A stretch of 64,000 nucleotides of DNA from Treponema sp. UBA4267 (GTDB lineage: Bacteria; Spirochaetota; Spirochaetia; Treponematales; Treponemataceae): the NCBI GenBank assembly GCA_002395155.1, contig DGWD01000029.1:59655-123654 (forward strand), read 5' to 3'. The notes under the pieces are model-generated. The model did not search any database and was not told the DNA's origin. It saw only the letters and a list, made by a program, of their open reading frames with translations. This document shows, piece after piece, positions 34,743-42,785 of this stretch. The translations under genes were made by a program, and so were the position numbers. Within the stretch, counting starts at the first letter, position 1. The number at the start of each line of letters is the position of its first letter.

Positions 34743-36905
34743 TTAAAGATGAAGAACTCTTTCCTTAATTTCCTGAGTTCTACCCTGATTCCAGTACTGA
34801 GTTCCAATGTAGCCACAAGTACGGCGTGCAACATTCATCTTGTTCTGGTCTGTATTTCCACACTGTGGACATTTCCAGATTAATTTTCCATCTTCATCTT
34901 CAACTACCTGAATTTCGCCTGTATAACCACAGCACTGGCAGCAATCTGATTTAGTATTTAACTCTGCATACATGATATTTTCATAAATATGTTTGAGCAA
35001 AGCCATAACAGCTGGAATGTTGTTTTCCATATTTGGAACTTCTACATAAGAAATTGCTCCACCTGGACTAAGTTCCTGGAACTGAGATTCAAATGTCAAT
35101 TTTGTAAAGGCATCAACAGGTTCTGTTACATGAACATGATATGAATTTGTGATGTAGTTTTTATCTGTTACGCCTGGAATAATTCCGAAACGACGTTTAA
35201 GACATTTTGCAAACTTATAAGTTGTTGATTCAAGCGGAGTTCCATACAAACTGAATGCAATTGTAGTTTCAGCCTTCCACTTTGCACAGGCATCATTCAA
35301 ACGCTTCATAATCTCTAAAGCAAAAGGTGTTACTTCAGGATCTGTATGAGGTTTTCCTGTCATATAGCGGACACATTCGCAAAGACCTGCATATCCCAGA
35401 GAAATGGTTGAATATCCGTTAAAAAGCAGTTTGTCTATTTTTTCACCCTTTTCAAGACGGGCAAGAGCACCATTCTGCCATAAAATTGGAGCAACATCTG
35501 ATGGTGTACCCAAAAGTCTCTTATGACGTGCCATTAAAGCTCTATAACAAATATCAAGACGATCATTAAGAATTGTCCAGAATTTTTCCTTATCACCACC
35601 AGAAGAACATGCAACATCAACCAGATTCAAAGTTACAACACCCTGATTAAAACGACCATAGAACTTTGGACGGCCTGTTTCATCACGATAAACTGTAAGG
35701 AAAGAACGACATCCCATACATGGGTAGCAGTTTCCTTCTTTAAGTTCAAACATTTTCTTTTCAGAAATATAATCTGGTACAAGGCGTTTTGCTGTACATT
35801 TTGCAGCAAGTTCTGTCAAATAATAATATTTTGAGCCTTCTTCTATATTATCTGGTTCAAGTACATAAATAAGTTTTGGGAAAGCAGGAGTAACCCAATA
35901 TCCGGCTTCATTTCGAACCCCCTTATAACGCTGCTTCAAAACTTCTTCAATGATAAGAGCCAGGTCTGCCTTTTCCTGTTCATTTCTTGCTTCATTAAGA
36001 TACATAAATACTGTTACAAAAGGAGACTGACCATTTGTAGTCATAAGTGTTACAACCTGATACTGAATTGTCTGAACACCACGAGTAATTTCATCTGCAA
36101 GACGACGTTCTACAATTGTATCAAACTGTTCTTTTGTAAAAGTAACTCCTGTTTCTTCAACAGTCTGATTAAGTTCCTTTATCAGCTTTTTGCGGCTTAC
36201 ATCAACAAATGGAGCAAGATGAGTCAAAGAAATAGACTGTCCACCATACTGAGAAGATGCTACCTGAGCAATAATCTGTGTAGCAATATTACATGCTGTT
36301 GAGAAGGAATGAGGTGTATCAATTTTTGTTCCAGAAATGACTGTTCCGTTCTGAAGCATATCTTCAAGATTTACAAGGTCACAATTGTGCATGTGCTGAG
36401 CAAAGTAGTCGGCATCGTGGAAATGAATAATTCCTTCATTGTGAGCGTCTACAATGTCTTCATCAAGAAGGAAACGGCGTGTGATATCTTTTGAAACTTC
36501 ACCAGCCATATAGTCACGCTGAACAGAAACAACAGTTGCATTCTTATTAGAATTTTCCTGCTTTACTTCTTCATTTGCACATTCAAGTAAAGAAAGAATC
36601 TGCTGGTCTGTAGAATTCTGTTTACGCATTAAAGCATGACGATAACGATATGTGATATAAGCACGGGCAATATGAAAAGCTCCGATACGCATCAACTCAG
36701 TTTCAACAAGGTCCTGAATTGCTTCTACGTTCATTTCTACCTTACTTGCATAACACGCATCTTTTACCTTTGCTGAAACTGCCTGAATATAAGCTTCTGA
36801 AATACGGTCTGTTTCTGGTACAGCTGCGTTTGCCTTTTCAATAGCATTAATGATTTTCTGTACATCAAAAATTGCTTCTTCACCGTTTCGCTTGATAATC
36901 TTCAT
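34743..36905 (-). CDS. nrdD: Anaerobic ribonucleoside-triphosphate reductase
   Basis: 720 residues from the ATG at 36905, chosen because GGGTGGGG lies upstream and the protein then begins MKIIKRNGEEAIFDVQKI, the start of the ATP-cone domain; an earlier frame start at 36953 lacks support. Further: the catalytic domain with GVVTLNLVDVACSSGG, a zinc site with paired cysteines (CQCCGYTG ... CPQCGNT) and the glycyl-radical site RRTCGYIGTQYWNQGR at the C-terminus. It makes deoxynucleotides without oxygen. Two NrdR-like boxes lie upstream. Confidence 0.96.
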   Translation of the reverse strand: MKIIKRNGEEAIFDVQKIINAIEKANAAVPETDRISEAYIQAVSAKVKDACYASKVEMNVEAIQDLVETELMRIGAFHIARAYITYRYRHALMRKQNSTDQQILSLLECANEEVKQENSNKNATVVSVQRDYMAGEVSKDITRRFLLDEDIVDAHNEGIIHFHDADYFAQHMHNCDLVNLEDMLQNGTVISGTKIDTPHSFSTACNIATQIIAQVASSQYGGQSISLTHLAPFVDVSRKKLIKELNQTVEETGVTFTKEQFDTIVERRLADEITRGVQTIQYQVVTLMTTNGQSPFVTVFMYLNEARNEQEKADLALIIEEVLKQRYKGVRNEAGYWVTPAFPKLIYVLEPDNIEEGSKYYYLTELAAKCTAKRLVPDYISEKKMFELKEGNCYPCMGCRSFLTVYRDETGRPKFYGRFNQGVVTLNLVDVACSSGGDKEKFWTILNDRLDICYRALMARHKRLLGTPSDVAPILWQNGALARLEKGEKIDKLLFNGYSTISLGYAGLCECVRYMTGKPHTDPEVTPFALEIMKRLNDACAKWKAETTIAFSLYGTPLESTTYKFAKCLKRRFGIIPGVTDKNYITNSYHVHVTEPVDAFTKLTFESQFQELSPGGAISYVEVPNMENNIPAVMALLKHIYENIMYAELNTKSDCCQCCGYTGEIQVVEDEDGKLIWKCPQCGNTDQNKMNVARRTCGYIGTQYWNQGRTQEIKERVLHL

Positions 36906-36960
36906 CTTTCCCCACCCTTTTAAATATAAAAGTTTTTTATTTTTGGAGCACACAAAATCA

Positions 36961-37018
36961 CATTTGTCAATAGTGTTTTTAAAGTTTTTTCATAAATAAA
37001 AAACGCTATATCTAGTGT
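36961..37018. promoter_or_regulatory. Two NrdR-like boxes upstream of nrdD
   Basis: The minus strand of 37003-37018 reads ACACTAGATATAGCGT, close to the NrdR consensus acaCwATATaTwGtgt. A weaker half-match lies at 36961-36976 (ACACTATTGACAAATG). The starts are 42 bases apart, four helical turns, as expected for paired NrdR sites. No nrdR gene is in the window. Confidence 0.5.
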
Positions 37019-37120
37019 ACTACGTGGATATGACTTTACTCCCAATTACCAAGAATTTCAATATAAAATCACTGCAAATTCCAGATTTTTAATAATTTTT
37101 CTTTTTTCCTCATTTTATTT

Positions 37121-37456
37121 TTATCTGACCTTTGGAAGGTTAAAAATATCCGTCGTCCAGTTCTTACTTAAAAATTCTCTTTTCATTTGCCAGCCGTCTA
37201 TGGCTAACCCTTTTGCAAGAGTAACCGTCTGTCGACCATACTTTTGAGACAGTTTATCTAAAACTCCCATAAAAGCTCTCTTTTTAATATCTTCCATTGG
37301 GTCTACCCATAAGTCCCCCTGGTATGCAGCAGGTAACAGTTTAAATAAAGTAACCATCAAAGTTTTATACCCAAAGCCCTGCCTGTAAATTTCATATAAA
37401 ATAGTCTGAGCTGCCTTCACTATATCCGGGGTATACGAAGTCATACGATTTAGCAA
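37121..37456 (-). pseudogene. umuC: UmuC C-terminal fragment
   Basis: About 111 codons resembling the end of the Y-family polymerase UmuC: TSYTPDIVKAAQTILYEIYR, LWVDPMEDIKKRAFMGVLDK, LSQKYGRQTVTLAKGL and WQMKREFLSKNWTTDIFNLP. It is in a different frame from the N-terminal fragment and overlaps it by 7 bases. The middle of the protein, including thumb and little-finger parts, is absent, so no working polymerase can be made. Confidence 0.75.
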
Positions 37457-37770
37457 AAGCTCTCCAGGTAAATTCGAGCCTTTAAATCGCGGCCAATTTC
37501 TTCATATTCTTTAAGAGTCCAGTTACATTTGTCAAAAAACAAAAACGACTCATCTATGGAATATTCTTCAATGTCTGGAGCGAACTCTCTATATATGGAA
37601 GTAATTCTTTTGGAAATATCTGCATACAAGGTGTAATTACTGGAAAAAACAGAAATTCCACGAAGGTAACAGAACTCCTTAACTTTAAAATATGGCTTTC
37701 CCCTTAAATCCGGCCTGAAAATCTGCTCACACGATGCATAAAAACTATTCGAATCTGCATGCAGAATCAT
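37450..37770 (-). pseudogene. umuC: UmuC N-terminal fragment with internal deletion
   Basis: 106 codons: ILHADSNSFYASCEQIFRPD (Y-family motif I with the catalytic Asp), then SNYTLYADISKRI and EEYSIDESFLFFD (motif III with Asp-Glu). Between RPDLRGKP and YFKVKEFC about 30 residues are missing; normal UmuC has the SNNDGCVVARS block there. After DLKARIYLE the frame ends, where about 200 residues should follow. Its ATG overlaps the umuD stop by 4 bases. Confidence 0.75.
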
Positions 37771-38072
37771 GATTCCCGAACCTTATGAATTACATAAACA
37801 ATACTTCCGGTAATAACCACTTCAGAATGAATGTTAAACACTCTACCCAACACAAATTCTCCATCAGACTCATAAACAACAAGACTATTTGGAGTAACTT
37901 TCTTTGCCCTGTCCACAATCAGAATATCTCCATTATAGATGCCCATGCCAACATAACGGCTTGATGCAACTTCCATAAAGTAAGTAGCAGACGGATGCTG
38001 AATCAAAATAGAGTTTAAATTTATACTTTTCTGCTCATACCCCTGGGCAGGACTTGGAAAACCAGTTATCAT
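37767..38072 (-). CDS. umuD: UmuD-like protein lacking the catalytic serine and lysine
   Basis: 101 residues from the ATG at 38072. The UmuD core is clear: ITGFPSPAQGYEQKSINLNS, LIQHPSATYFMEV and YNGDILIVDRAKKV. But where UmuD has the active-site G-D-S-M the sequence reads SSRYVGMGI, and the lysine in the later strand (GEFTVK in UmuD) reads GEFVLGRV. It therefore should not cleave itself. With umuC broken as well, the locus looks decayed. TATAAT (38079-38084) makes the mRNA leaderless. Confidence 0.75.
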   Translation of the reverse strand: MITGFPSPAQGYEQKSINLNSILIQHPSATYFMEVASSRYVGMGIYNGDILIVDRAKKVTPNSLVVYESDGEFVLGRVFNIHSEVVITGSIVYVIHKVRES

Positions 38073-38078
38073 ACTTTT

Positions 38079-38123
38079 ATTATACACATTTATAGTATTT
38101 TTACAATACTTTTTACAAGTATT
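38079..38123 (-). promoter_or_regulatory. Leaderless umuD promoter with alternating AGTATT/AATACT boxes
   Basis: TATAAT on the minus strand ends seven bases before the ATG at 38072, so transcription starts at the A of ATG. AGTATT (38094-38099), AATACT (38105-38110) and AGTATT (38118-38123) form two overlapping inverted repeats across the -35 region, a likely repressor (SOS-type) operator. Confidence 0.5.
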
Positions 38124-38182
38124 TTTATAAAGAGTTATCACTACTAATATGTATGATAAAGATAACGGTTTTCTTCTATAAA

Positions 38183-39004
38183 TTACCTTTTTCTCAATTC
38201 CCAAAAGATAATGGCCGCGGCAGCTGCAACATTCAAAGAATCAACTCCATCCTTCATAGGAATTTTTGCAACATAATCACAGGCATTTATAGTTTGAGGC
38301 AAAAGCCCCTCCCCTTCCGTTCCAAGCAGAACCGCCAGTTTCTTTTCTTCGCACAAAACCGGATTATCAATATCCACAGAATTATTGCGTAAAGCCATAG
38401 CAAGCGTTTTAAAACCAAGTTGGCCAAGTTCCTTCATCCCCTTTTCAGGCCAATCTTCGCGACTCTCCCCTAGCCTTGCCCACTGAATCTGAAAAACATT
38501 GCCCATACTAACTCGAATACACCGGCGACTCAGTGGATCTGCACATTCTGGAGTCAGTAAAACTGCATCAATTCCTAAAGCTGCTGCAGAGCGGAAAATT
38601 GCCCCTACATTTGTAGAATCTGCTATATTTTCCAAAACGGCTATTCTACAAGCCTTAGAACAAATTTCTTTAAATGATGGAGGATCCTTCCTCTTAAAAG
38701 CACACAAAACGCCTCTTGTAAGCTTAAAACCTGTCAAACTTTCAAGAAGACTCCTTGAAGCCGTATAAACAGGAAGATCGGGACATCTTTTAATAAGAAA
38801 TGCGGCGTCTCCATCAATATGCTTTTCTTCCATAAGAAATGAAATTGGCTCATAACCCGCATCAAGTGCCCTCTCAATCACCTTAGGACTTTCGGCAATA
38901 AAGATTCCTCCCTTCTTTTCATAAGAAAAACGAAGTTCCCTTTCCGTCAAATTTGCAAATACATCAACACCCGGCTGATTCAAATCGCTTACAGTAATAA
39001 TCAT
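38183..39004 (-). CDS. TrmH/SpoU family RNA 2'-O-methyltransferase
   Basis: 273 residues from the ATG at 39004. A substrate-binding N-terminal part (LTERELRFSYEKKGGIFIAE) is followed by the SPOUT domain with its three motifs: VLENIADSTNVGAIFRSAAA (motif 1), LAVLLGTEGEGLLPQTI (motif 2) and IPMKDGVDSLNVAAAAAII (motif 3). It methylates a ribose in rRNA or tRNA with SAM; target unknown. TATAAT (39012-39017) ends eight bases before this ATG, so a leader of about one base is predicted; an ATG at 39013 overlaps the -10. Confidence 0.9.
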   Translation of the reverse strand: MIITVSDLNQPGVDVFANLTERELRFSYEKKGGIFIAESPKVIERALDAGYEPISFLMEEKHIDGDAAFLIKRCPDLPVYTASRSLLESLTGFKLTRGVLCAFKRKDPPSFKEICSKACRIAVLENIADSTNVGAIFRSAAALGIDAVLLTPECADPLSRRCIRVSMGNVFQIQWARLGESREDWPEKGMKELGQLGFKTLAMALRNNSVDIDNPVLCEEKKLAVLLGTEGEGLLPQTINACDYVAKIPMKDGVDSLNVAAAAAIIFWELRKR

Positions 39005-39011
39005 AGGCGGC

Positions 39012-39017
39012 ATTATA
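39012..39017 (-). promoter_or_regulatory. -10 box of the SpoU methyltransferase gene
   Basis: Perfect TATAAT on the minus strand ending eight bases before the ATG at 39004; no ribosome site fits between them. Confidence 0.45.
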
Positions 39018-39080
39018 GCACAAATTATCTCTAGTACCTTAAAAAAGAAAATGATAAAATCGCAAATAGAGGTGACTAAC

Positions 39081-39422
39081 ATGCCAATGATTAATTCTAA
39101 AATTACCGTTTCCCTTCCACAGGAAAAACGTGATGTTTTAAAGTCTGAACTTGGAAAAGCAATTTCTATTTTGGGTAAACCAGAATCCTACCTTATGCTG
39201 GGCTTTGAAGATAACTACGACCTTTATTTTGGAGGTAACAAACTTACTAAAGGTGCCTTCGTTTCTGTTGAACTCTTTGGTGGAGAAAATCCAGAAGCCT
39301 GCAATAAAATGACTGCTAAAATCTGCGAAATTTTTGAAAAGGAATTAGGAATTCCTGGTGATGGAGTTTACATTACTTACGCCGGTTACAAAAACTGGGG
39401 TTGGAATGGAAGAAACTTCTAA
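39081..39422 (+). CDS. MIF-like tautomerase
   Basis: 113 residues. After the start Met comes Pro (MPMINSKITVSLPQEKRDVL), the catalytic N-terminal proline of macrophage migration inhibitory factor and related tautomerases. YLMLGFEDNYDLYFGG and VYITYAGYKNWGWNGRNF match the MIF trimer fold. The start at 39081 is fixed by AGAGGTG upstream and by the need for Pro2. Likely a phenylpyruvate-type tautomerase; a role in host contact is known for some relatives but not shown here. Confidence 0.87.
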   Translation: MPMINSKITVSLPQEKRDVLKSELGKAISILGKPESYLMLGFEDNYDLYFGGNKLTKGAFVSVELFGGENPEACNKMTAKICEIFEKELGIPGDGVYITYAGYKNWGWNGRNF

Positions 39423-39425
39423 CGG

Positions 39426-39818
39426 ATGCAAAAAATGACTGATGAAGAATTAGACCAATTTCTTGTTGAAACCTTAAAAAATATTCTGGCAGATACAAAG
39501 GAATGTGCAGATTATGTAAAGGATATTCATACAGAAGAATACAAGGAAATCCAGGAAGATTATGAATACGTTATTGAGGACGTAACAGATCTCCTAAAAA
39601 AAGTAAAAGGCCTGGATGACCTTGCTGATATGGATGATGACAGAATCGGCGAAGTGTTTAATTATTTGGAATCTTATGCAGACAATTTCGTTGTTTCACA
39701 TGACCCTAAAAAATATAAACAGGACATGGCTGACTACGAAAAAATCGAATGCCTCTTAAATCTTTTTTATGACGAAGATGACGAGGAATATGATGATGAA
39801 GAATCAGATGAGGACTAA
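39426..39818 (+). CDS. Acidic hypothetical protein
   Basis: 130 residues, very acidic, ending in a run of Asp/Glu (YDEDDEEYDDEESDED). It is predicted helical, with DRIGEVFNYLESYADNFVVS as the best-defined block. No signal or membrane segment. It follows the tautomerase gene by 3 bases, so it is co-transcribed with it; a terminator follows. Not recognised. Confidence 0.75.
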   Translation: MQKMTDEELDQFLVETLKNILADTKECADYVKDIHTEEYKEIQEDYEYVIEDVTDLLKKVKGLDDLADMDDDRIGEVFNYLESYADNFVVSHDPKKYKQDMADYEKIECLLNLFYDEDDEEYDDEESDED

Positions 39819-39868
39819 AAAAAACTCCTGACCACTTAAAAATTTTAAGAAATTCAAAAATTCGAAAA

Positions 39869-39892
39869 AGGCCCGTTTTAGGGTCTTTTTTT
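39869..39892 (+). terminator. Intrinsic terminator
   Basis: AGGCCC and GGGTCT pair (one G-U) across GTTTTA and are followed by seven T. It separates the tautomerase operon from the replicon module. Confidence 0.75.
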
Positions 39893-39960
39893 GTTTAATC
39901 GATAAATTACTCAAAAAATTTATTTCGACGCGTCTACGCAAAGATATGAGCGATTTTTAA

Positions 39961-40098
39961 TAACATATATTTTTTATATGTTTTCATACTATTTTTATAT
40001 GTTTACATATATATTTTAATACTTTTTACATATATTCTTACATATGTATTTTACATGTTTTCATATTTTCTATCATAGAAATCATATTTTACATATAT
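39961..40098. repeat. AT-rich direct-repeat cluster upstream of parA, candidate centromere
   Basis: TTTTTATATGTTT occurs twice 20 bases apart (about 39973 and 39993), TTTTACATATAT twice (40024-40035 and 40087-40098) with a near copy at 40002-40012, and further ACATAT/ATATGT cores lie between. Clusters like this in front of parA often serve as the binding site of the partition protein. No gene is present in 39819-40167. Confidence 0.5.
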
Positions 40099-40105
40099 TT
40101 TCCCA

Positions 40106-40135
40106 TTGATTTTTCCATATATAATAGCATATAAT
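40106..40135 (+). promoter_or_regulatory. Promoter of the parA operon
   Basis: TTGATT (40106-40111) and TATAAT (40130-40135) with an 18-bp spacer, 33 bases before the parA start. It lies just after the repeat cluster, so the partition protein could also repress it. Confidence 0.6.
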
Positions 40136-40167
40136 GTATTTAACATAAATTTATGGGTGGGACTAAA

Positions 40168-40920
40168 ATGAAAAGAATTACTTTTGCCATTCAAAAAGGC
40201 GGCGTTGGAAAAACCACAGCCAGTGTAAACCTTGCAGCTGAACTGGCAAGATCAAACAAAAAAGTTGTATTAATTGACGCCGATCCACAGGGTAACTCAA
40301 CAAGCACTCTGCTGGAAAATATTGAACACGAACTTGCAGATATTCTTTATGGAAACGTAGCAGTTGATCAGGCTGTATGTAAAACAGATGTAGAAAATCT
40401 TTATATAATTCCAACCGCTGCAATTGATGAAAAAGGTAACAATCAACTTAAAAAATACCGTGCAAATGAAGCTTCTGGAAATCCTTTTGCATTTGCAGAT
40501 ATTACAGATGCCCTCGCCGAAATGGGATTTGATTACTGTATCTTTGATACATCTCCAAACTTTGATGATTTTGAAGAAAACATTATGGCTGCAACTGATG
40601 AAACTATAGCTGTTGTTATGCCTGATATTTTCTCGCAAGACGGACTTCAAATTTTCGAAAACAATTTACAGAACTTCAAAAAACGCAAACGTGTGAATAA
40701 TCCTGTTTTCAAAACATTTGTTTTTAATGCTGTAAACATGTCTACAAAAATGGCAAAGGACATTCTTGCTCAATTAAGCAATTCAGAACTTAACTATGTG
40801 ACAGTGCCTCAAGACCAGAACTTTAGAAAAGCCCAGGGAGTAAGACAAACAATTCAGCAATATGGTGCAAAAAAAGAAACTTTAGACGCATTTACAAAAC
40901 TAGCCGAATTAATTAAATAG
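40168..40920 (+). CDS. parA: ParA-type partition ATPase
   Basis: 250 residues from the ATG at 40168 (GGGTGGG five to eleven bases upstream; an ATG at 40153 overlaps that site). The deviant Walker A KGGVGKTTASVNLA (residues 9-22), VVLIDADPQGNSTSTL and FDYCIFDTSPNF are the ParA/MinD hallmarks. Small ParA proteins like this lack a DNA-binding domain and move plasmid copies apart with a separate partner. It is the first gene of the parA - RHH protein - repA block. Confidence 0.93.
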   Translation: MKRITFAIQKGGVGKTTASVNLAAELARSNKKVVLIDADPQGNSTSTLLENIEHELADILYGNVAVDQAVCKTDVENLYIIPTAAIDEKGNNQLKKYRANEASGNPFAFADITDALAEMGFDYCIFDTSPNFDDFEENIMAATDETIAVVMPDIFSQDGLQIFENNLQNFKKRKRVNNPVFKTFVFNAVNMSTKMAKDILAQLSNSELNYVTVPQDQNFRKAQGVRQTIQQYGAKKETLDAFTKLAELIK

Positions 40921-40931
40921 GGGAGGAACAA

Positions 40932-41282
40932 ATGGCAATTGCAATAAAAAAATCATCAGTTGTGGTAACAGAAACTCCATCAACATCACTTCCAACAGAA
41001 GTACTTTCACAAATCGAAAACAATACAAAATTAGATACAACTGATTACACAAATCAAATAAAAGAAGAACCCGTTGAAAAAGGTAAAAGAACCGATGACT
41101 TAGTTCAGTTAAAATTTTCAAAAGGAAAAAGAGCTGAAGCTAAATCATTCTTTTCATCTTACGACCTAAAAATGAACCAGGGCTTTGAAATGGCATATGA
41201 ATTCCTTAAAGAAGAAGTAAATGCAGGAAATGTAAAAATTTCAAAGAGTGGCTACCAGAGATTAAGAAAAGCGGGGGAGTAG
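40932..41282 (+). CDS. Probable partition partner, ribbon-helix-helix type
   Basis: 116 residues. A long polar, probably disordered N-terminus (1-55) is followed by DDLVQLKFSKGKRAEAKSFF and YDLKMNQGFEMAYEFLKEEV, which fits one beta strand and two helices as in ribbon-helix-helix DNA-binding partition proteins (ParG type). No family is recognised with certainty; the assignment rests on this pattern and on its place 11 bases after parA. GGGGAGG precedes the ATG. Confidence 0.55.
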   Translation: MAIAIKKSSVVVTETPSTSLPTEVLSQIENNTKLDTTDYTNQIKEEPVEKGKRTDDLVQLKFSKGKRAEAKSFFSSYDLKMNQGFEMAYEFLKEEVNAGNVKISKSGYQRLRKAGE

Positions 41283-41288
41283 TAATAG

Positions 41289-41307
41289 TTTAAGAGAACT
41301 GTTACCT
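41289..41307 (-). promoter_or_regulatory. Single iteron in the repA promoter region
   Basis: A 19-bp copy of the origin iteron (minus strand AGGTAACAGTTCTCTTAAA) lies 9 bases before the repA start codon. This is where initiator proteins bind to repress their own synthesis. Confidence 0.7.
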
Positions 41308-41315
41308 AATTAATA

Positions 41316-42308
41316 ATGGGAAGAAAAAAAATAGACGAATCTAACGAATTGCTCCCAATCGATGATACAATTTCGGAACTCTTCGCACTAGATGCAACCA
41401 GAGAAAATAAAAAACAAATTGGATACATTCCAAGTTTCTTTACAACAGCATCTCTGCCTTTTAAAAACATGCATAAAACCTCTTTTGTTAGAAAAGGCTC
41501 TCAGGGACTTACATTAACTCTTACTTCTCCAAAAAACGTTCCTTTTGGAAAATACGGACGCTTACTTTTAAGTGTATTTACAACTCATGCTGTTATTTCT
41601 GCAAATAAAGATGATGGCGGCCCAATTATGATTCAGTATGCATCTTTAGCAGATTTGTTACGTGAACTCCAACTTCCAAAACAACGTGGTAAAGATATTA
41701 AAGAACAGATTGAATGTTTTGCAGGTGCAGCATTTAACTTTGAATCAAAAATAGAAGAATTAAAAGCCGGATACCTTTTTAAAGAAATGTATGATGGAAA
41801 CTACCCAAAAACGGATGTACAGGTAAGAACTGTTACTACAGGTACTATTCTCTTTACAGATGGTGTTCAGTTTAAGGAAGTTACAGACGAAACAAAGGAT
41901 ACAAAAACCGGAGACTTCAAAATCATTCTTTCTGATAAGTTTGTGGCCTTCTGTCAAAAACATGCAGTTCCAATCGATTATACTGTTTACAAAGATATAA
42001 AATCACCAATAGGTAAAGATTTGTATGCCTGGTTAGTATACAGAAATAATTCAATAAAAGAACCTGTATTTATTCCTAGACACAAGCTGGTAGAACAGTT
42101 TATTCCTGTAGATGACAGTAAAGACTCAAATTTAGTAAATGTAAATTATGCAAGAATTGTAGAATTACTAAAAGAAATTAAAGAGAAGTATTATAAAGAA
42201 GTAAAATTTGAAATTGATTCTTCAGGTTCAGGAATTACTTTATATAAGAGTCCTACTCCAGTAATTAAAGACGATCCAAGATATGCTTTAATTACTACAA
42301 ATTTATAA
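41316..42308 (+). CDS. repA: Plasmid replication initiator, RepA family
   Basis: 330 residues. The core matches plasmid RepA (PF04796-type): FTTASLPFKNMHKTSFVRKG, VPFGKYGRLLLSVFTTHAVI, YASLADLLRELQLPKQRGKD and FKIILSDKFVAFCQKHAVPI. The final third looks like a winged-helix domain. Such proteins bind iterons and open the origin. It has no clear ribosome site; an iteron covers the region upstream. Ten matching iterons, nine of them just downstream, strongly support the role. Confidence 0.88.
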   Translation: MGRKKIDESNELLPIDDTISELFALDATRENKKQIGYIPSFFTTASLPFKNMHKTSFVRKGSQGLTLTLTSPKNVPFGKYGRLLLSVFTTHAVISANKDDGGPIMIQYASLADLLRELQLPKQRGKDIKEQIECFAGAAFNFESKIEELKAGYLFKEMYDGNYPKTDVQVRTVTTGTILFTDGVQFKEVTDETKDTKTGDFKIILSDKFVAFCQKHAVPIDYTVYKDIKSPIGKDLYAWLVYRNNSIKEPVFIPRHKLVEQFIPVDDSKDSNLVNVNYARIVELLKEIKEKYYKEVKFEIDSSGSGITLYKSPTPVIKDDPRYALITTNL

Positions 42309-42314
42309 ATTGTG

Positions 42315-42775
42315 AGGTAACAAAATTACTAAATAAATGAAGGTAACAGAATTCTTAAACAATTTTTATTTATCCACAATTTTAACTGTGTTATTACTAG
42401 TGTTAAATATATTAATAGTTGTTAATTGATATAATAGAAGATTTAAGAGCATTGTTACTTTTTTTAGTAGTTTTGTTACAAAGGAATTTATACAGAATAA
42501 GTTTCTTCTATATACAAACATAAAATTTAAGAATTTAGTTTTTTAGTAACTTTGTTACTTAGATTAAGGATGTCCACAGTCATTTTGTGGACAATTTTAG
42601 TCCTTTTGTTACTTATTGTGGCATTATTTTTTAGTAAAACTGTTACCTTCATTACAATAAGTTTGAGTTTCTCTATAAATTATCAAAATAAAAGTAAAAA
42701 AATGCTTAGAAATAGGGATTAATAAAAAAAGGTAACAAATCTCTTAAAATTTAATGTTTAGGAGTTTTGTTACCT
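42315..42775. other. oriV: Iteron-type origin of replication
   Basis: Nine 19-bp iterons, consensus AGGTAACAAAANNCTNAAA, start at 42315 and 42341 (plus) and 42442, 42463, 42542, 42596, 42630 and 42757 (minus), with one more at 42730 (plus). A perfect DnaA box TTATCCACA lies at 42370-42378. TGTCCACA/TGTGGACA form an inverted pair at 42571-42593. The rest is AT-rich, suitable for strand opening. The region has no gene. Confidence 0.88.
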
Positions 42776-42785
42776 TTTAAAGTCT

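Noticed and set aside
38073..38204. N-terminal extension of UmuD upstream of 38072
   Set aside because: The extension would translate through the TATAAT box and the AGTATT/AATACT repeats, and UmuD similarity begins at ITGFPSPAQ.
39961..40135. CRISPR array
   Set aside because: Repeats are short, AT-only, irregularly spaced and without unique spacers; no cas genes are present anywhere in the window.
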